In this document: positions 8,380 through 15,421 of the stretch, piece by piece
Layout of the letters: each line of letters begins with the position of its first letter
Numbering within the stretch: position 1 is the first letter of the stretch
DNA from: DAIUCA01 sp964613675
Lineage (GTDB): Bacteria; Pseudomonadota; Gammaproteobacteria; Competibacterales; Competibacteraceae
Assembly (NCBI GenBank): GCA_964613675.1
Contig: CAZTIH010000044.1
Span: 1 to 17,475 of the forward strand
DNA length: 17,475 nucleotides
Direction of reading: 5' to 3'
Notes under the pieces: model-generated
Databases searched by the model: none
The model's input: the letters and a program-made list of their open reading frames with translations, nothing else
Told to the model about the DNA's origin: nothing
Program-made: the position numbers and the translations under genes

Positions 8380-9489
8380 ATGACTTCAATCATGTTTCAA
8401 TCTCTGGCAACGCATGGCCAATCTCTGTGGTTGGACGATTTACGGCGTAGTTTATGGCGGGATGGCGAACTAGCCGTATTAGTTCAGCAAGGGTTACGAG
8501 GGTTGACTTCAAACCCCGCCATTTTTGAAAAAGCAATTGCCAAGAGCGACGAATACACCGATGCCCTCAGCGATTTTCCCGTGGATACCCCTGCCATGAC
8601 AGCGTATGAATCTTTAGCCATCCGCGATATTCAGGGGGCGGCTGACTTATTTCACCCTGTTTTTGAAGCGACTCAACAGCGAGATGGCTGCGTTAGTTTG
8701 GAGGTGTCGCCGCATTTAGCCCACGATGCCCCCGCAACGATTGCAGAAGGCAAACGTTTATGGCAGGCGATCAACCGTCCCAATGCCATGATTAAAGTGC
8801 CCGCGACCAAAGCGGGAGTCGAGGCCCTGGAGGCGTTGATTTTTGAAGGAATTTCGGTTAATGCCACGCTGATTTTTAGCGTTGACCAGTACGCTGCCAT
8901 TGCAACCGCCTTTGAACGGGGATTACAGCGACGTCATGCCGCAGGACAGCCCGTGAACGGGATTAATAGCGTAGCGAGTTTCTTCATTAGTCGTATCGAC
9001 AGTGCGGTGGATCGTCTCATTGATGCGCGTGTCAATCTTGGGGACGCGGCCAGTGAGCGTTTGTTAGCGTTACGCGGGCAAATCGCCATTGCCAATGCCA
9101 AACGCGCTTATCGGCTATACCAGCAGCGCATTCAATCGACCAGTTGGCAAACCTTAGCCGCTGCTGGCGCACATCCACAGCGGTTGTTGTGGGCGAGCAC
9201 CAGTGCCAAAGATCCGAGTTATCGCGATGTGTACTATGTAGAAGAACTTATTGGAGCAGATACGGTGAACACCGTGCCGCCCGCGACTTTAAAGGCATTT
9301 TTGGATCATGGCGTTGTGGATTCCAAATTGACCGTTGGGGATAGCCAGCCGCTAGCGATACTTGCAGAACTGGGAATCGACCTGAATGAAATTACCGATC
9401 ATCTTTTAGTTGATGGCTTAAAACTCTTTGCCGATGCGTTTGATGGCCTATTGCAGTCAGTAGAACGAGCCATTCAGCGTGCTCGATAA
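8380..9489 (+). CDS. tal: Transaldolase
   Basis: Pentose phosphate pathway enzyme that transfers a dihydroxyacetone unit from sedoheptulose 7-phosphate to glyceraldehyde 3-phosphate through a Schiff base on lysine. The 369-residue length matches the longer bacterial transaldolase subfamily used by actinobacteria, cyanobacteria and some proteobacteria. Signatures are SLWLDDLRRSL, GLTSNPAIFEKAI, VSLEVSP, the active-site stretch NAMIKVPATKAGVEAL with Lys139, then GISVNATLIFSVDQY and ASFFISRIDSAVD. The C-terminal half contains LWASTSAKDPSYRDVYYVEELIG. The ATG at 8380 has AGG 7 bases upstream (8370-8372); a second ATG at 8392 is a less likely start. It diverges from the binding-lipoprotein gene over 90 bases, and the next gene overlaps its end by 11 bases. 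Confidence 0.95.
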   Translation: MTSIMFQSLATHGQSLWLDDLRRSLWRDGELAVLVQQGLRGLTSNPAIFEKAIAKSDEYTDALSDFPVDTPAMTAYESLAIRDIQGAADLFHPVFEATQQRDGCVSLEVSPHLAHDAPATIAEGKRLWQAINRPNAMIKVPATKAGVEALEALIFEGISVNATLIFSVDQYAAIATAFERGLQRRHAAGQPVNGINSVASFFISRIDSAVDRLIDARVNLGDAASERLLALRGQIAIANAKRAYRLYQQRIQSTSWQTLAAAGAHPQRLLWASTSAKDPSYRDVYYVEELIGADTVNTVPPATLKAFLDHGVVDSKLTVGDSQPLAILAELGIDLNEITDHLLVDGLKLFADAFDGLLQSVERAIQRAR

Positions 9490-10246
9490 GCTACTTGCCA
9501 CCTTTATTTATCCGTTGCCTCTGTCGATCTACTTATTGCTCATTGTGGGGCTTTGGAACAGTCACCAACGGTTGGGACAGGGGCTATTGTGCCTGGCGTT
9601 GGGGCTGTGGATTGCGTCGATGCCCGTGTTGTCGGACTACTGGCGGGGCGCATGGGAATCGGCTTATCCTCCTGAATTAGCTCACAATTTTCCCCAAGGA
9701 ACGGCTATTGTGGTTCTCGGTGGTGGTATTAATCCGGCCTACCCACCTCGGTTTCCCTATCCCGATTTAGGATCCGCATCAGATCGCGTATGGATGGCAG
9801 CGCGGCTGTACCACGCGGGAAAAGCACCGCAAATTATTGCTTCAGGGGGGTACATCCCGTGGGCAGGGCCACATGGAGCGGAGGCAGATGCGATGGCTGC
9901 CTTTTTGGTCGATTTGGGTGTCCCCGATCACGCGATTTTGCGCGAGTCTCACAGTCTGACGACCCACGAAAATGCAGAACAAGTTGCAGAACTTTTGGGT
10001 GTAACGACGGAAGAACGGCGTCAGATTCTGCTAGTGACTTCGGCTTTGCACATGAGACGGGCGCTCGCCACATTTCAGAAACAGGGAATCGTCACCATTC
10101 CCGTAGCAGCAGATCATGAAATCACTGCTGCCAATCTACATCCACTGCGATTTCTCCCCGATGCAGGCGCATTAGAAGGCACTACGCGGCTGATTCGGGA
10201 AATGATGGGTTTATGGATTTATCGGTGGCGCGGTTGGGCAGTATAA
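9479..10246 (+). CDS. DUF218 / ElyC-SanA-YdcF family membrane protein
   Basis: A 255-residue inner-membrane protein of the DUF218 family; members such as ElyC and SanA affect envelope and peptidoglycan integrity in enterobacteria, but the biochemical activity is unsettled. Two N-terminal hydrophobic helices (about 8-26 and 33-51) are followed by the soluble domain. That domain shows AIVVLGGGI (76-84), ASDRVWMAARLYHAGKAPQI (100-119), ASGGY, GAEADAMAAFLVDLGVPDHAI, the ESHSLTTHENA motif (156-166) and LVTSALHMRRA (185-195), all typical. It starts at GTG, 11 bases inside the transaldolase gene in another frame, so translation is probably coupled. There is no obvious metabolic link between the two products. 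The next gene is convergent and only 4 bases away. Confidence 0.9.
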   Translation: MLDKLLATFIYPLPLSIYLLLIVGLWNSHQRLGQGLLCLALGLWIASMPVLSDYWRGAWESAYPPELAHNFPQGTAIVVLGGGINPAYPPRFPYPDLGSASDRVWMAARLYHAGKAPQIIASGGYIPWAGPHGAEADAMAAFLVDLGVPDHAILRESHSLTTHENAEQVAELLGVTTEERRQILLVTSALHMRRALATFQKQGIVTIPVAADHEITAANLHPLRFLPDAGALEGTTRLIREMMGLWIYRWRGWAV

Positions 10247-10250
10247 CGGG

Positions 10251-10769
10251 TCAGGTTTCGTTATCCGACAACGGTTTGTGTCCTAAATGTTGCTCCCACT
10301 CCATGTAAAGCTCAGCGAGATAAACGATTAAATCGTGAGAACTCGACAAATATTCATTCTCCATGATTTGTAATGCTTGGTCGTTTAACCCCTGAGTCAC
10401 AAGTTGGCACACTTGATCGGCAATATCATGAAATTGCTCGTATTCCTCCTTTACCAACTGGAAAGCGGGCAGTTGACCAACAGCCGTTTGACTGATTTTG
10501 GCTAACCATAACCACAATACTGAAGGCTCGATGCCTGCATAACACTCCCGATTTAATCGAGAACAAGCGGTTTTTACGGAATGTTCAAATTCGAGTTTCC
10601 AGCGATGATGGGAGTTAAGTACCTCGCGGAAATTAAAGTTATGTAGCGATTTGGAGACGGCATTAAGCACCTTCGGGGGAAGTCTGCTCGGCGTAACTTC
10701 ATCTACTGAAGCGTGACCCTGATTAGGGACTGACTTGCTGTGCTGGAACAACCACGCATTTAAGACCAT
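10251..10769 (-). CDS. Probable stand-alone CZB-like (zinc-sensing) domain protein
   Basis: A 172-residue soluble, mostly helical protein with no signal peptide. No close family is certain, but the pattern resembles the chemoreceptor zinc-binding (CZB) domain. FREVLNSHHRWKLEFEHSV (47-65) matches the first helix with its His and WK. ECYAGIEPSVLWLWL (75-89) matches the Cys-x-x-Gly turn, and FQLVKEEYEQFHDIADQVCQLV (103-124) matches the third helix ending in FH. Expected zinc ligands would be His54, Cys76 and His114; the fourth, four residues before His114, is Tyr110 instead of His. CZB domains usually regulate chemoreceptors or diguanylate cyclases, but here the domain is alone. The first 45 residues are polar and unassigned. 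A GGGAG ribosome binding site lies 9 bases before the ATG. Gene reality is good; family assignment is tentative. Confidence 0.72.
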   Translation of the reverse strand: MVLNAWLFQHSKSVPNQGHASVDEVTPSRLPPKVLNAVSKSLHNFNFREVLNSHHRWKLEFEHSVKTACSRLNRECYAGIEPSVLWLWLAKISQTAVGQLPAFQLVKEEYEQFHDIADQVCQLVTQGLNDQALQIMENEYLSSSHDLIVYLAELYMEWEQHLGHKPLSDNET

Positions 10770-10827
10770 GAGTCGTTACTCCCGACAAATTACACGATGA
10801 CCCTGGGACAATTTCCATATAAAAACT

Positions 10828-10856
10828 ACAGTAAATAAATGTGAGTTTTTTCACAA
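10828..10856 (-). promoter_or_regulatory. Possible sigma-70 promoter for the CZB-like gene
   Basis: Read on the minus strand, TTGTGA (10851-10856) and TACTGT (10828-10833) are 17 bases apart in an AT-rich stretch about 60 bases before the gene start. Each box matches only part of the consensus, so this is a weak prediction. Confidence 0.28.
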
Positions 10857-10866
10857 GCACCCGTGC

Positions 10867-10882
10867 GCCCGCCGAAACGGGC
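10867..10882. other. Short GC hairpin between minus-strand genes
   Basis: GCCCG (10867-10871) pairs with CGGGC (10878-10882) around a 6-base loop, 24 bases after the stop of the small secreted protein gene (10906). It could end that transcript, but no T-run follows in the minus direction, so I do not call it a terminator. A second small palindrome, GCACCCGTGC, lies next to it at 10857-10866. Confidence 0.3.
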
Positions 10883-10905
10883 TGTTCAGTTAGTTTTTGT
10901 GAGAG

Positions 10906-11154
10906 TTAACGACGACGACGGGTAGGCGTTCTGACTAATCGGCAACCCCGTCGGTCACACACTTCGACAAAGCGTGCCCGTGCACGGGGATTACGGACGC
11001 GGCCAATTGTTACCCAGCGGCAACCAAACTGGCGGTGACATTGCCATTCTTGAACAACCGTCCCACGTACACGAGTGCGGGCTTCGGCAGGAGGCGCTGT
11101 CACGAGCAAGCCCAGGATCATCGCGCCGGTAAGCACTAAAATGCGGTAATTCAT
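10906..11154 (-). CDS. Small secreted Arg/Cys-rich protein
   Basis: An 82-residue unrecognised protein. A clear Sec signal peptide covers residues 1-25 (hydrophobic core ILVLTGAMILGLLVTA, likely cleavage after AEA). The mature part of about 57 residues is extremely basic, with many arginines and a TRRRR tail. It holds exactly four cysteines in two pairs (Cys39/Cys45 and Cys66/Cys71), which fits two disulfide bonds in the periplasm or outside the cell. A GGGAG ribosome binding site sits 7 bases before the ATG. Flanking genes are on the same strand but separated by more than 100 bases, so it is probably expressed on its own. The composition could suit binding to nucleic acid, lipopolysaccharide or anionic polymer, but no family is recognised and no function is claimed. 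Confidence 0.75.
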   Translation of the reverse strand: MNYRILVLTGAMILGLLVTAPPAEARTRVRGTVVQEWQCHRQFGCRWVTIGRVRNPRARARFVEVCDRRGCRLVRTPTRRRR

Positions 11155-11268
11155 GGAAAATCTCCCAAAAAATTTGGTGTGGATTTGTTGGGAGTGTAAG
11201 CAATGGGGCTTGACAAGAAAATGAATTAGCGATCCAAACTATTCCCTTGCCGAGCTTAGCTTCATAGG

Positions 11269-12069
11269 TCATGCCAAAAGCATCGCCTTAAATGTGGTGA
11301 ATTCTCGAATTTCACGGCGATCCAACACGCCATCTGCGCGAATCACTTGATCGAGAATATGAAGTATTTCTTGGGCGAAGGCTTTGTAAGGGAGATGAAA
11401 GCGTTTGCACTGAGATTTCAACGCATCCCGCAGACTTAAGTAGCTAAATTGATGCGTCTCCGTTTCGATTTCATTAATTTTGAAACTGACGAATTCAGCG
11501 TCCATCCCCCAAACCTCGACAAAATAATGAATGATCGTGCCCCGTTCGCTAGGGGCGAAATCTCCGTCACATTGTGCAACTTTAATTGCAGGAGGCAACA
11601 AAATATCGCTAAGCGCCAAGCCAAGCACATCAAAAGGCGTCTGCAAGCAACGCGGAAGTGTTGATAGTTCGCCTCTTTGGGCGCGTTGCAGATACTTTGC
11701 AGTGGTCAAGTCGTATCCAATACCCGCTTGCGCCGCAGTTTCCAAAAGGGCAAACCAACTGTCGATATTGCCGCCAAATCCTCGGCGTCGGGCAAGGTAA
11801 TCCCACCACTGTCGCCACCATATTCGCTGTGAACTTTTGATATTAGCGACTGCTACCAGCAGATCTCGTCCCGACCCGAATTTTTGAAGTACGACAAAAT
11901 CAGTGTGTTCGATCCCCATGCGTTGGGCGAAAATCTGCGGATCCCGAATGATAATAGGTAACAGATGCTTATCGGGGGCAGGTTGTAAGCCCGCAAGTAC
12001 ATTGATTTGGGTGATCTGATCATCTTGATCAGAAACTTCTACAATTTCGGGCCGTTTTTCATCATTCAC
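11269..12069 (-). CDS. TerB-like domain protein
   Basis: Soluble protein of about 266 residues with a C-terminal all-helical region resembling TerB, the tellurite-resistance/co-chaperone-like fold. TerB-type repeated acidic motifs are visible as VAQCDGDFAPSERGTIIHYF and QVIRADGVLDRREIREF, about 80 residues apart. The N-terminal 150 residues are not recognised; they include a Trp-rich RIWWRQWWDYLARRRGF patch. An upstream ATG at 12081 would add four residues but has no ribosome binding site. The GTG at 12069 has GAGG 6 bases upstream and is preferred. No other ter genes are present, so tellurite resistance itself should not be inferred. TerB-like domains often occur in stress or membrane-associated regulatory proteins. 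Gene reality is high; the domain call is moderately sure. Confidence 0.78.
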   Translation of the reverse strand: MNDEKRPEIVEVSDQDDQITQINVLAGLQPAPDKHLLPIIIRDPQIFAQRMGIEHTDFVVLQKFGSGRDLLVAVANIKSSQRIWWRQWWDYLARRRGFGGNIDSWFALLETAAQAGIGYDLTTAKYLQRAQRGELSTLPRCLQTPFDVLGLALSDILLPPAIKVAQCDGDFAPSERGTIIHYFVEVWGMDAEFVSFKINEIETETHQFSYLSLRDALKSQCKRFHLPYKAFAQEILHILDQVIRADGVLDRREIREFTTFKAMLLA

Positions 12070-12152
12070 AATACACCTCATGGTGTTGCTGCAATTACTT
12101 GTAAAACACCTGATTTTGAGAGGGTTTCACAAATTTTGTCTAGCGAGAACGC

Positions 12153-12183
12153 GCGAAGGCGGAGCAAATTAACCCCGCTTCGC
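12153..12183. other. Hairpin after phoD, weak terminator candidate
   Basis: GCGAAG(G)CGG at 12153-12162 pairs with CCGCTTCGC at 12175-12183, a 9-base-pair stem with one bulged base and a 12-base loop. It lies 16 bases past the phoD-like stop codon on the minus strand, before the TerB-like gene. There is no T-run after it on either strand, so it could slow or stabilise the transcript end rather than terminate it. Confidence 0.35.
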
Positions 12184-12198
12184 CGCGAAATGCTGCCG

Positions 12199-13896
12199 TT
12201 ATCCTGTTGTAGTTAAGCGGCGTTGATTGACCAATACGCGCAGTGAATTGGCGTAATTATTTAGCAACGTATAGCTTCGCGATTTGACCGTACTCACGAA
12301 AACCCAATCAGCTCGCGCTTCCGTTGGCGTAAATGTCACGGTCAGATAGCCCCGATGTTGTAGATTGGCGTATTGCAACGTCGGGATGAGCTGAGTAATC
12401 GCTGCGGCAAATACATCCATGTTTTCGTTGATAAAAATTTCCTCAAGGCCCGGAGAAGAAACCGATGGCGTCGCAAATTCTACGCCTATCGCTTCGTTAT
12501 TAAGATCCGTTAGATCGTTTGCCCAAGCATTGTGGGTATCCCCAGCCAGATTGACCAGATTCTTACTCAAAGTGCGAGCCAAACCAAAAATTCTTTCCCG
12601 TTCAATAAGATAACCATCCCACGCATCCAAATTGTAAGGAACAGAAGGAGCGTTCAAAATGGCCAGTTCTTGAGGCGTCAAGTCAGCAGGTTGGGTTTGC
12701 GCCTTGGTCAAAATGGCCGTATACTCGCTCAACGATACTTGGAAAGTGACCAGCGGACTCGGTACGGACATGCGCCCCATCAACACTTGCTGCCCTAGTA
12801 CCTGCCAGGTTGCATTAGAAGCGGCCATCTGACTTTGCAGCCAATTGAACTGTTCTGCACCTAACAGCGTGCGATTCGGATCAGCCATCGCGGTGGCAAA
12901 GGCGGCACCGTCAAAACTCCCGTCAGACTGAGTGAAATCTGCGTAGTCGAGCTGTTTAGTGCGCGCAATGAGACGGGTCTCTAACATGAAAAGCGTGAGT
13001 AATTGCCCAAAATCAAAGCGTCGGTAAAGATTTTGCGGACTGTCATTACTTACACTAGGACGAATAGGCAACCACTCGTTATAGGCTTGAAGTGCAGCTT
13101 GACGGCGGGCGGCCCACTGTCCTTCCGTCGCAGGATTATGGTTCTCAGCACCATCTCGGTAAGCGTCGTTAGCAATTTCGTGGTCGTCCCAGACGGTAAT
13201 CCAAGGATGACGGGCATGAATTGCTTGTAAATCGGGGTCGCTGCGGTACTGAGCATAACGAGTACGATAATCACGCAATGTAATGAGGGCATTTGCAGGT
13301 TCAGATATGCGTCCTAAAGCAACTGCATCTTGATTCGCGTATCCTTGTCGGTCGTACTCGTATAAATAATCCCCTAAATGCAAGACCACATCGATGTCAT
13401 CGCGTTTAGCGACTTCTCCATACACATGAAAGTAGCCTGCTGGGTAATTTGAGCAGGAAAAAACGACTATTTTGGCCTGCATTACTTCGGTTTCTGGAAG
13501 GGTTTTTGTACGGCCAATCGGTGAAACCACACCTTCGGCAAAAAATCGGTAAAAATAATGAGTATTAGGTATTAACCCTGTTGCATCGACTTTGACCGTA
13601 AAATCCCGACTTTGGTTGGTGCGGGTATCACCACTCGCCACAACATTGCGGAAGTCTTGATCGGTAGCGACTTCCCACTCGACCTCGGTTGCGTCGAGGG
13701 CGCGAGTCCACAAAATGACGGCGTTTTGGAGAGGATCGCCACTGGCTACGCCGTGAGTAAAACGCGGAACAGGGCGATTATCGTTATGGCTGCCATCCCC
13801 CCCGCCACCACAGGCCGTCAATGCAGATGCGGCAAGGGAACCCGCTGCCACGGCTTGTACGAATTGACGTCGGTTGGAGCGTAATTCATCTGACAT
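12199..13896 (-). CDS. phoD: PhoD-type alkaline phosphatase/phosphodiesterase, Tat-exported
   Basis: Secreted phosphatase of the PhoD family, which releases phosphate from phosphomono- and diesters outside the cytoplasm using calcium and iron. The N-terminus carries a twin-arginine signal, NRRQFVQAVAAGS (Arg9-Arg10). It ends in LTAC followed by a Gly run, so Cys29 may be lipidated. Then come the PhoD N-terminal domain (about 45-135, FTHGVASGDPLQNAVILWTR) and the catalytic domain: VVFSCSNYPAGYFHVYG with Cys148 as the iron-ligand candidate, LHLGDYLYEY (Asp176), WDDHEIANDAY (236-246) and AGDTHNAW (451-458, including His455). Metal residues appear complete. The 565-residue length is usual. A Tat system must exist elsewhere in the genome. 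I see no convincing Pho box upstream. Substrate preference cannot be judged from sequence. Confidence 0.93.
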   Translation of the reverse strand: MSDELRSNRRQFVQAVAAGSLAASALTACGGGGDGSHNDNRPVPRFTHGVASGDPLQNAVILWTRALDATEVEWEVATDQDFRNVVASGDTRTNQSRDFTVKVDATGLIPNTHYFYRFFAEGVVSPIGRTKTLPETEVMQAKIVVFSCSNYPAGYFHVYGEVAKRDDIDVVLHLGDYLYEYDRQGYANQDAVALGRISEPANALITLRDYRTRYAQYRSDPDLQAIHARHPWITVWDDHEIANDAYRDGAENHNPATEGQWAARRQAALQAYNEWLPIRPSVSNDSPQNLYRRFDFGQLLTLFMLETRLIARTKQLDYADFTQSDGSFDGAAFATAMADPNRTLLGAEQFNWLQSQMAASNATWQVLGQQVLMGRMSVPSPLVTFQVSLSEYTAILTKAQTQPADLTPQELAILNAPSVPYNLDAWDGYLIERERIFGLARTLSKNLVNLAGDTHNAWANDLTDLNNEAIGVEFATPSVSSPGLEEIFINENMDVFAAAITQLIPTLQYANLQHRGYLTVTFTPTEARADWVFVSTVKSRSYTLLNNYANSLRVLVNQRRLTTTG

Positions 13897-14005
13897 GTAA
13901 GCATTTCCAAAGTGAAATTAAGGATGTAGAGCCTATTCAAGGTGCGTTATGGTTTTGTTACCGTTGCAAGTCTAAATCATTATATTAATAAAAACCCTAT
14001 CAATC

Positions 14006-14011
14006 AGGGAG
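14006..14011 (+). promoter_or_regulatory. Strong ribosome binding site of the 50-residue ORF
   Basis: AGGGAG lies 6 bases before the ATG at 14018, nearly ideal in sequence and spacing. It supports translation of a short ORF that would otherwise be ignored. CCCT at 13995-13998 could pair with AGGG at 14006-14009 and partly hide the site, a weak hint of control. Confidence 0.6.
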
Positions 14012-14017
14012 TTATCC

Positions 14018-14170
14018 ATGAAACAGTCGCCTTGTCGTCGATGCCAACGGCCTTTCTGTCGGCGGAGTGGATGTATGCGAATCAAAGTAAAGCCCGACGG
14101 GACTTTGATTACCCGTTACTCCCCCTTACCAACGAGCTTTCGCATTGTTCAACCAATTATTTCTTACTAA
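14018..14170 (+). CDS. Cys-rich microprotein, 50 residues, novel
   Basis: Short ORF from ATG at 14018 to TAA at 14168-14170. The N-terminus reads MKQSPCRRCQRPFCRRSGCM, so four cysteines (6, 9, 14, 19) follow a C-x2-C-x4-C-x4-C pattern with arginines between them, as in a small zinc knuckle. The remaining 30 residues are basic with no cysteine and include PDGTLITRYSPLPTSFRI. About 11 of the 50 residues are Lys or Arg. There is no signal peptide, so it is probably cytoplasmic. The evidence for a real gene is the AGGGAG ribosome binding site at ideal spacing, the clustered cysteines, and its position 12 bases before the next gene on the same strand. Against it are the short length and no recognised family. 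It may bind metal or nucleic acid; this is inference only. Confidence 0.55.
   Translation: MKQSPCRRCQRPFCRRSGCMRIKVKPDGTLITRYSPLPTSFRIVQPIISY
14081..14109. repeat. Inverted repeat inside the microprotein ORF
   Basis: ATCAAAG (14081-14087) and CTTTGAT (14103-14109) are perfect inverted copies, with CCC GAC GGG (14093-14101) forming an inner stem. It sits within coding sequence about 75 bases before the next gene and could fold in the mRNA. No T-run follows, so it is not a terminator. Confidence 0.4.
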
Positions 14171-14182
14171 GGCATAAAAACC

Positions 14183-15421
14183 ATGAAAGTCTCCTTTGTA
14201 AGATTTTTTCTCGGCGTTCTGGCGGGTTTTTGTGCCATAGCGATCACGGGCGCAGAACAAGCATCTCTTTTAAGAATTGGAAGCGTGCTTCCCTTGGAAG
14301 GCGATATTGCAGCACATGGTAGTGATCTGCACATGGGCATAGCTGCTGCATTGAAAGATCAACAAATTCAGGGAAAAACCATTGAATGGTTAGTTAGGAA
14401 TGATTTTTACAACCCAGTTCAACACAAGGAAGAAGTTAAACAACTGATTGAAATGGGCGTTGTTTCCATGATTGGCAATGTGGGTACCATCAGTGCTAAT
14501 CAATCCTTACCTCTCCTAGCAGAAGCAGATATTTCTGCGATAGGTTTTTGGGCCGATTACGATGTGGTACCTCAAGTAGGGCGTATGATCAATTTCCGCC
14601 CCGGTGTCGTCGAGGAGCTCGTTCAAATTCTAGAACTTGCGGTCAGTCACGGAATTGCGCCTACGAGTTTATGTGGCCTATCACAAGGTCGAGGAACGGC
14701 TGTTTATTCGGCTTTGCAACGGGTTTATGCACAGCATGAAGCCACGAAACCGTGGGTTTCCTTACTAGAAGAGGTTAAATCTTTTGGCCCGCCCTGGAAT
14801 GCACGTAATGGCATGAGTTCAGTTGCTGTGTTTATGATGGATCAACTGAGCACGAGAGAGGCTTACCAAGGATTAAAGGAATGGGAAACGCTGAGTGGCC
14901 ACGAATGTCGATTTATTGTGACAGCGGGGGCTTATCGTTTTATTGCCGAGGCGATTCGTTACTTTCGTTACCATGAGGCCCCTTGGCTAATTGCTGTCGC
15001 TTCCACGGCGGCAATTCCAAGCTTTGGTAAGTTTTTGGCCAACGAAAAACTTACCTCGGGGATTTTAGTAAATTCCGCCGTTCCTTCCTTACTTTCTGAG
15101 ATTCCTTTAGTCGTTGAAGCTAGACAGCACTTTCTGCCAAATGAATTTAATGAAACCGTACTCGAAGGCTTCATTGTAGGAAAATTGTTTCTCGATATTG
15201 CAAACCGTACCAGTGGAGATTTGCGTCCGGAGACGGTTATAAATGCAATAAATAATGAAGTTATCGACCTAGGTGGGGTTACACTCGATTTTCGAGAACG
15301 AGAAGGACAGCAAGAAATTAATCATCGAAGTGGGCGTCATACCGTATTTGTCAATCAAATAGACGCTTCAGGGAAATTCATTCCTATTCCCTTGGCTGAC
15401 TTACCCACCCTTTTCCAATGA
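14183..15421 (+). CDS. Branched-chain-amino-acid-type periplasmic binding protein (Peripla_BP_6), orphan
   Basis: Type I solute-binding protein of the LivJ/UrtA-like group, 412 residues. A Sec signal peptide covers about residues 1-24 (MKVSFVRFFLGVLAGFCAIA, cleavage near TGAEQA). The mature domain begins LRIGSVLPLEGDIAAHGSDLHMGIAAAL and continues with EEVKQLIEMGVVSMIGNVGT, SLPLLAEADISAIGFWADYD, QGRGTAVYSALQRVY and a C-terminal EGFIVGKLFLDIA block, as in the family. No lipobox is evident. There are no permease or ATPase genes beside it, so it may serve a distant transporter or a sensor. An AAGG site lies 10 bases before the ATG. The stop codon overlaps the mobA start as ATGA, so the two are probably translated together. 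Many members bind amino acids, amides or aromatic acids; the ligand here is unknown. Confidence 0.9.
   Translation: MKVSFVRFFLGVLAGFCAIAITGAEQASLLRIGSVLPLEGDIAAHGSDLHMGIAAALKDQQIQGKTIEWLVRNDFYNPVQHKEEVKQLIEMGVVSMIGNVGTISANQSLPLLAEADISAIGFWADYDVVPQVGRMINFRPGVVEELVQILELAVSHGIAPTSLCGLSQGRGTAVYSALQRVYAQHEATKPWVSLLEEVKSFGPPWNARNGMSSVAVFMMDQLSTREAYQGLKEWETLSGHECRFIVTAGAYRFIAEAIRYFRYHEAPWLIAVASTAAIPSFGKFLANEKLTSGILVNSAVPSLLSEIPLVVEARQHFLPNEFNETVLEGFIVGKLFLDIANRTSGDLRPETVINAINNEVIDLGGVTLDFREREGQQEINHRSGRHTVFVNQIDASGKFIPIPLADLPTLFQ

Noticed and set aside
11269..12081. Tellurite resistance as the function of the TerB-like gene
   Set aside because: Other ter genes are absent and TerB-like domains occur in many unrelated proteins.
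13880..13920. Possible Pho box upstream of phoD
   Set aside because: Only a single TGTCAG-like half is present, overlapping the start codon; no repeated half-sites.
13955..13990. AT-rich promoter-like elements before the microprotein
   Set aside because: TTGTTA or TTGCAA and TATATT occur, but the spacings (20 or 11 bases) are wrong, so I do not call a promoter.
13942..14322. A 126-codon open frame running across the microprotein and into the binding-protein gene
   Set aside because: It lacks a ribosome binding site, overlaps the secure signal peptide region of the binding-protein gene, and its composition looks random.
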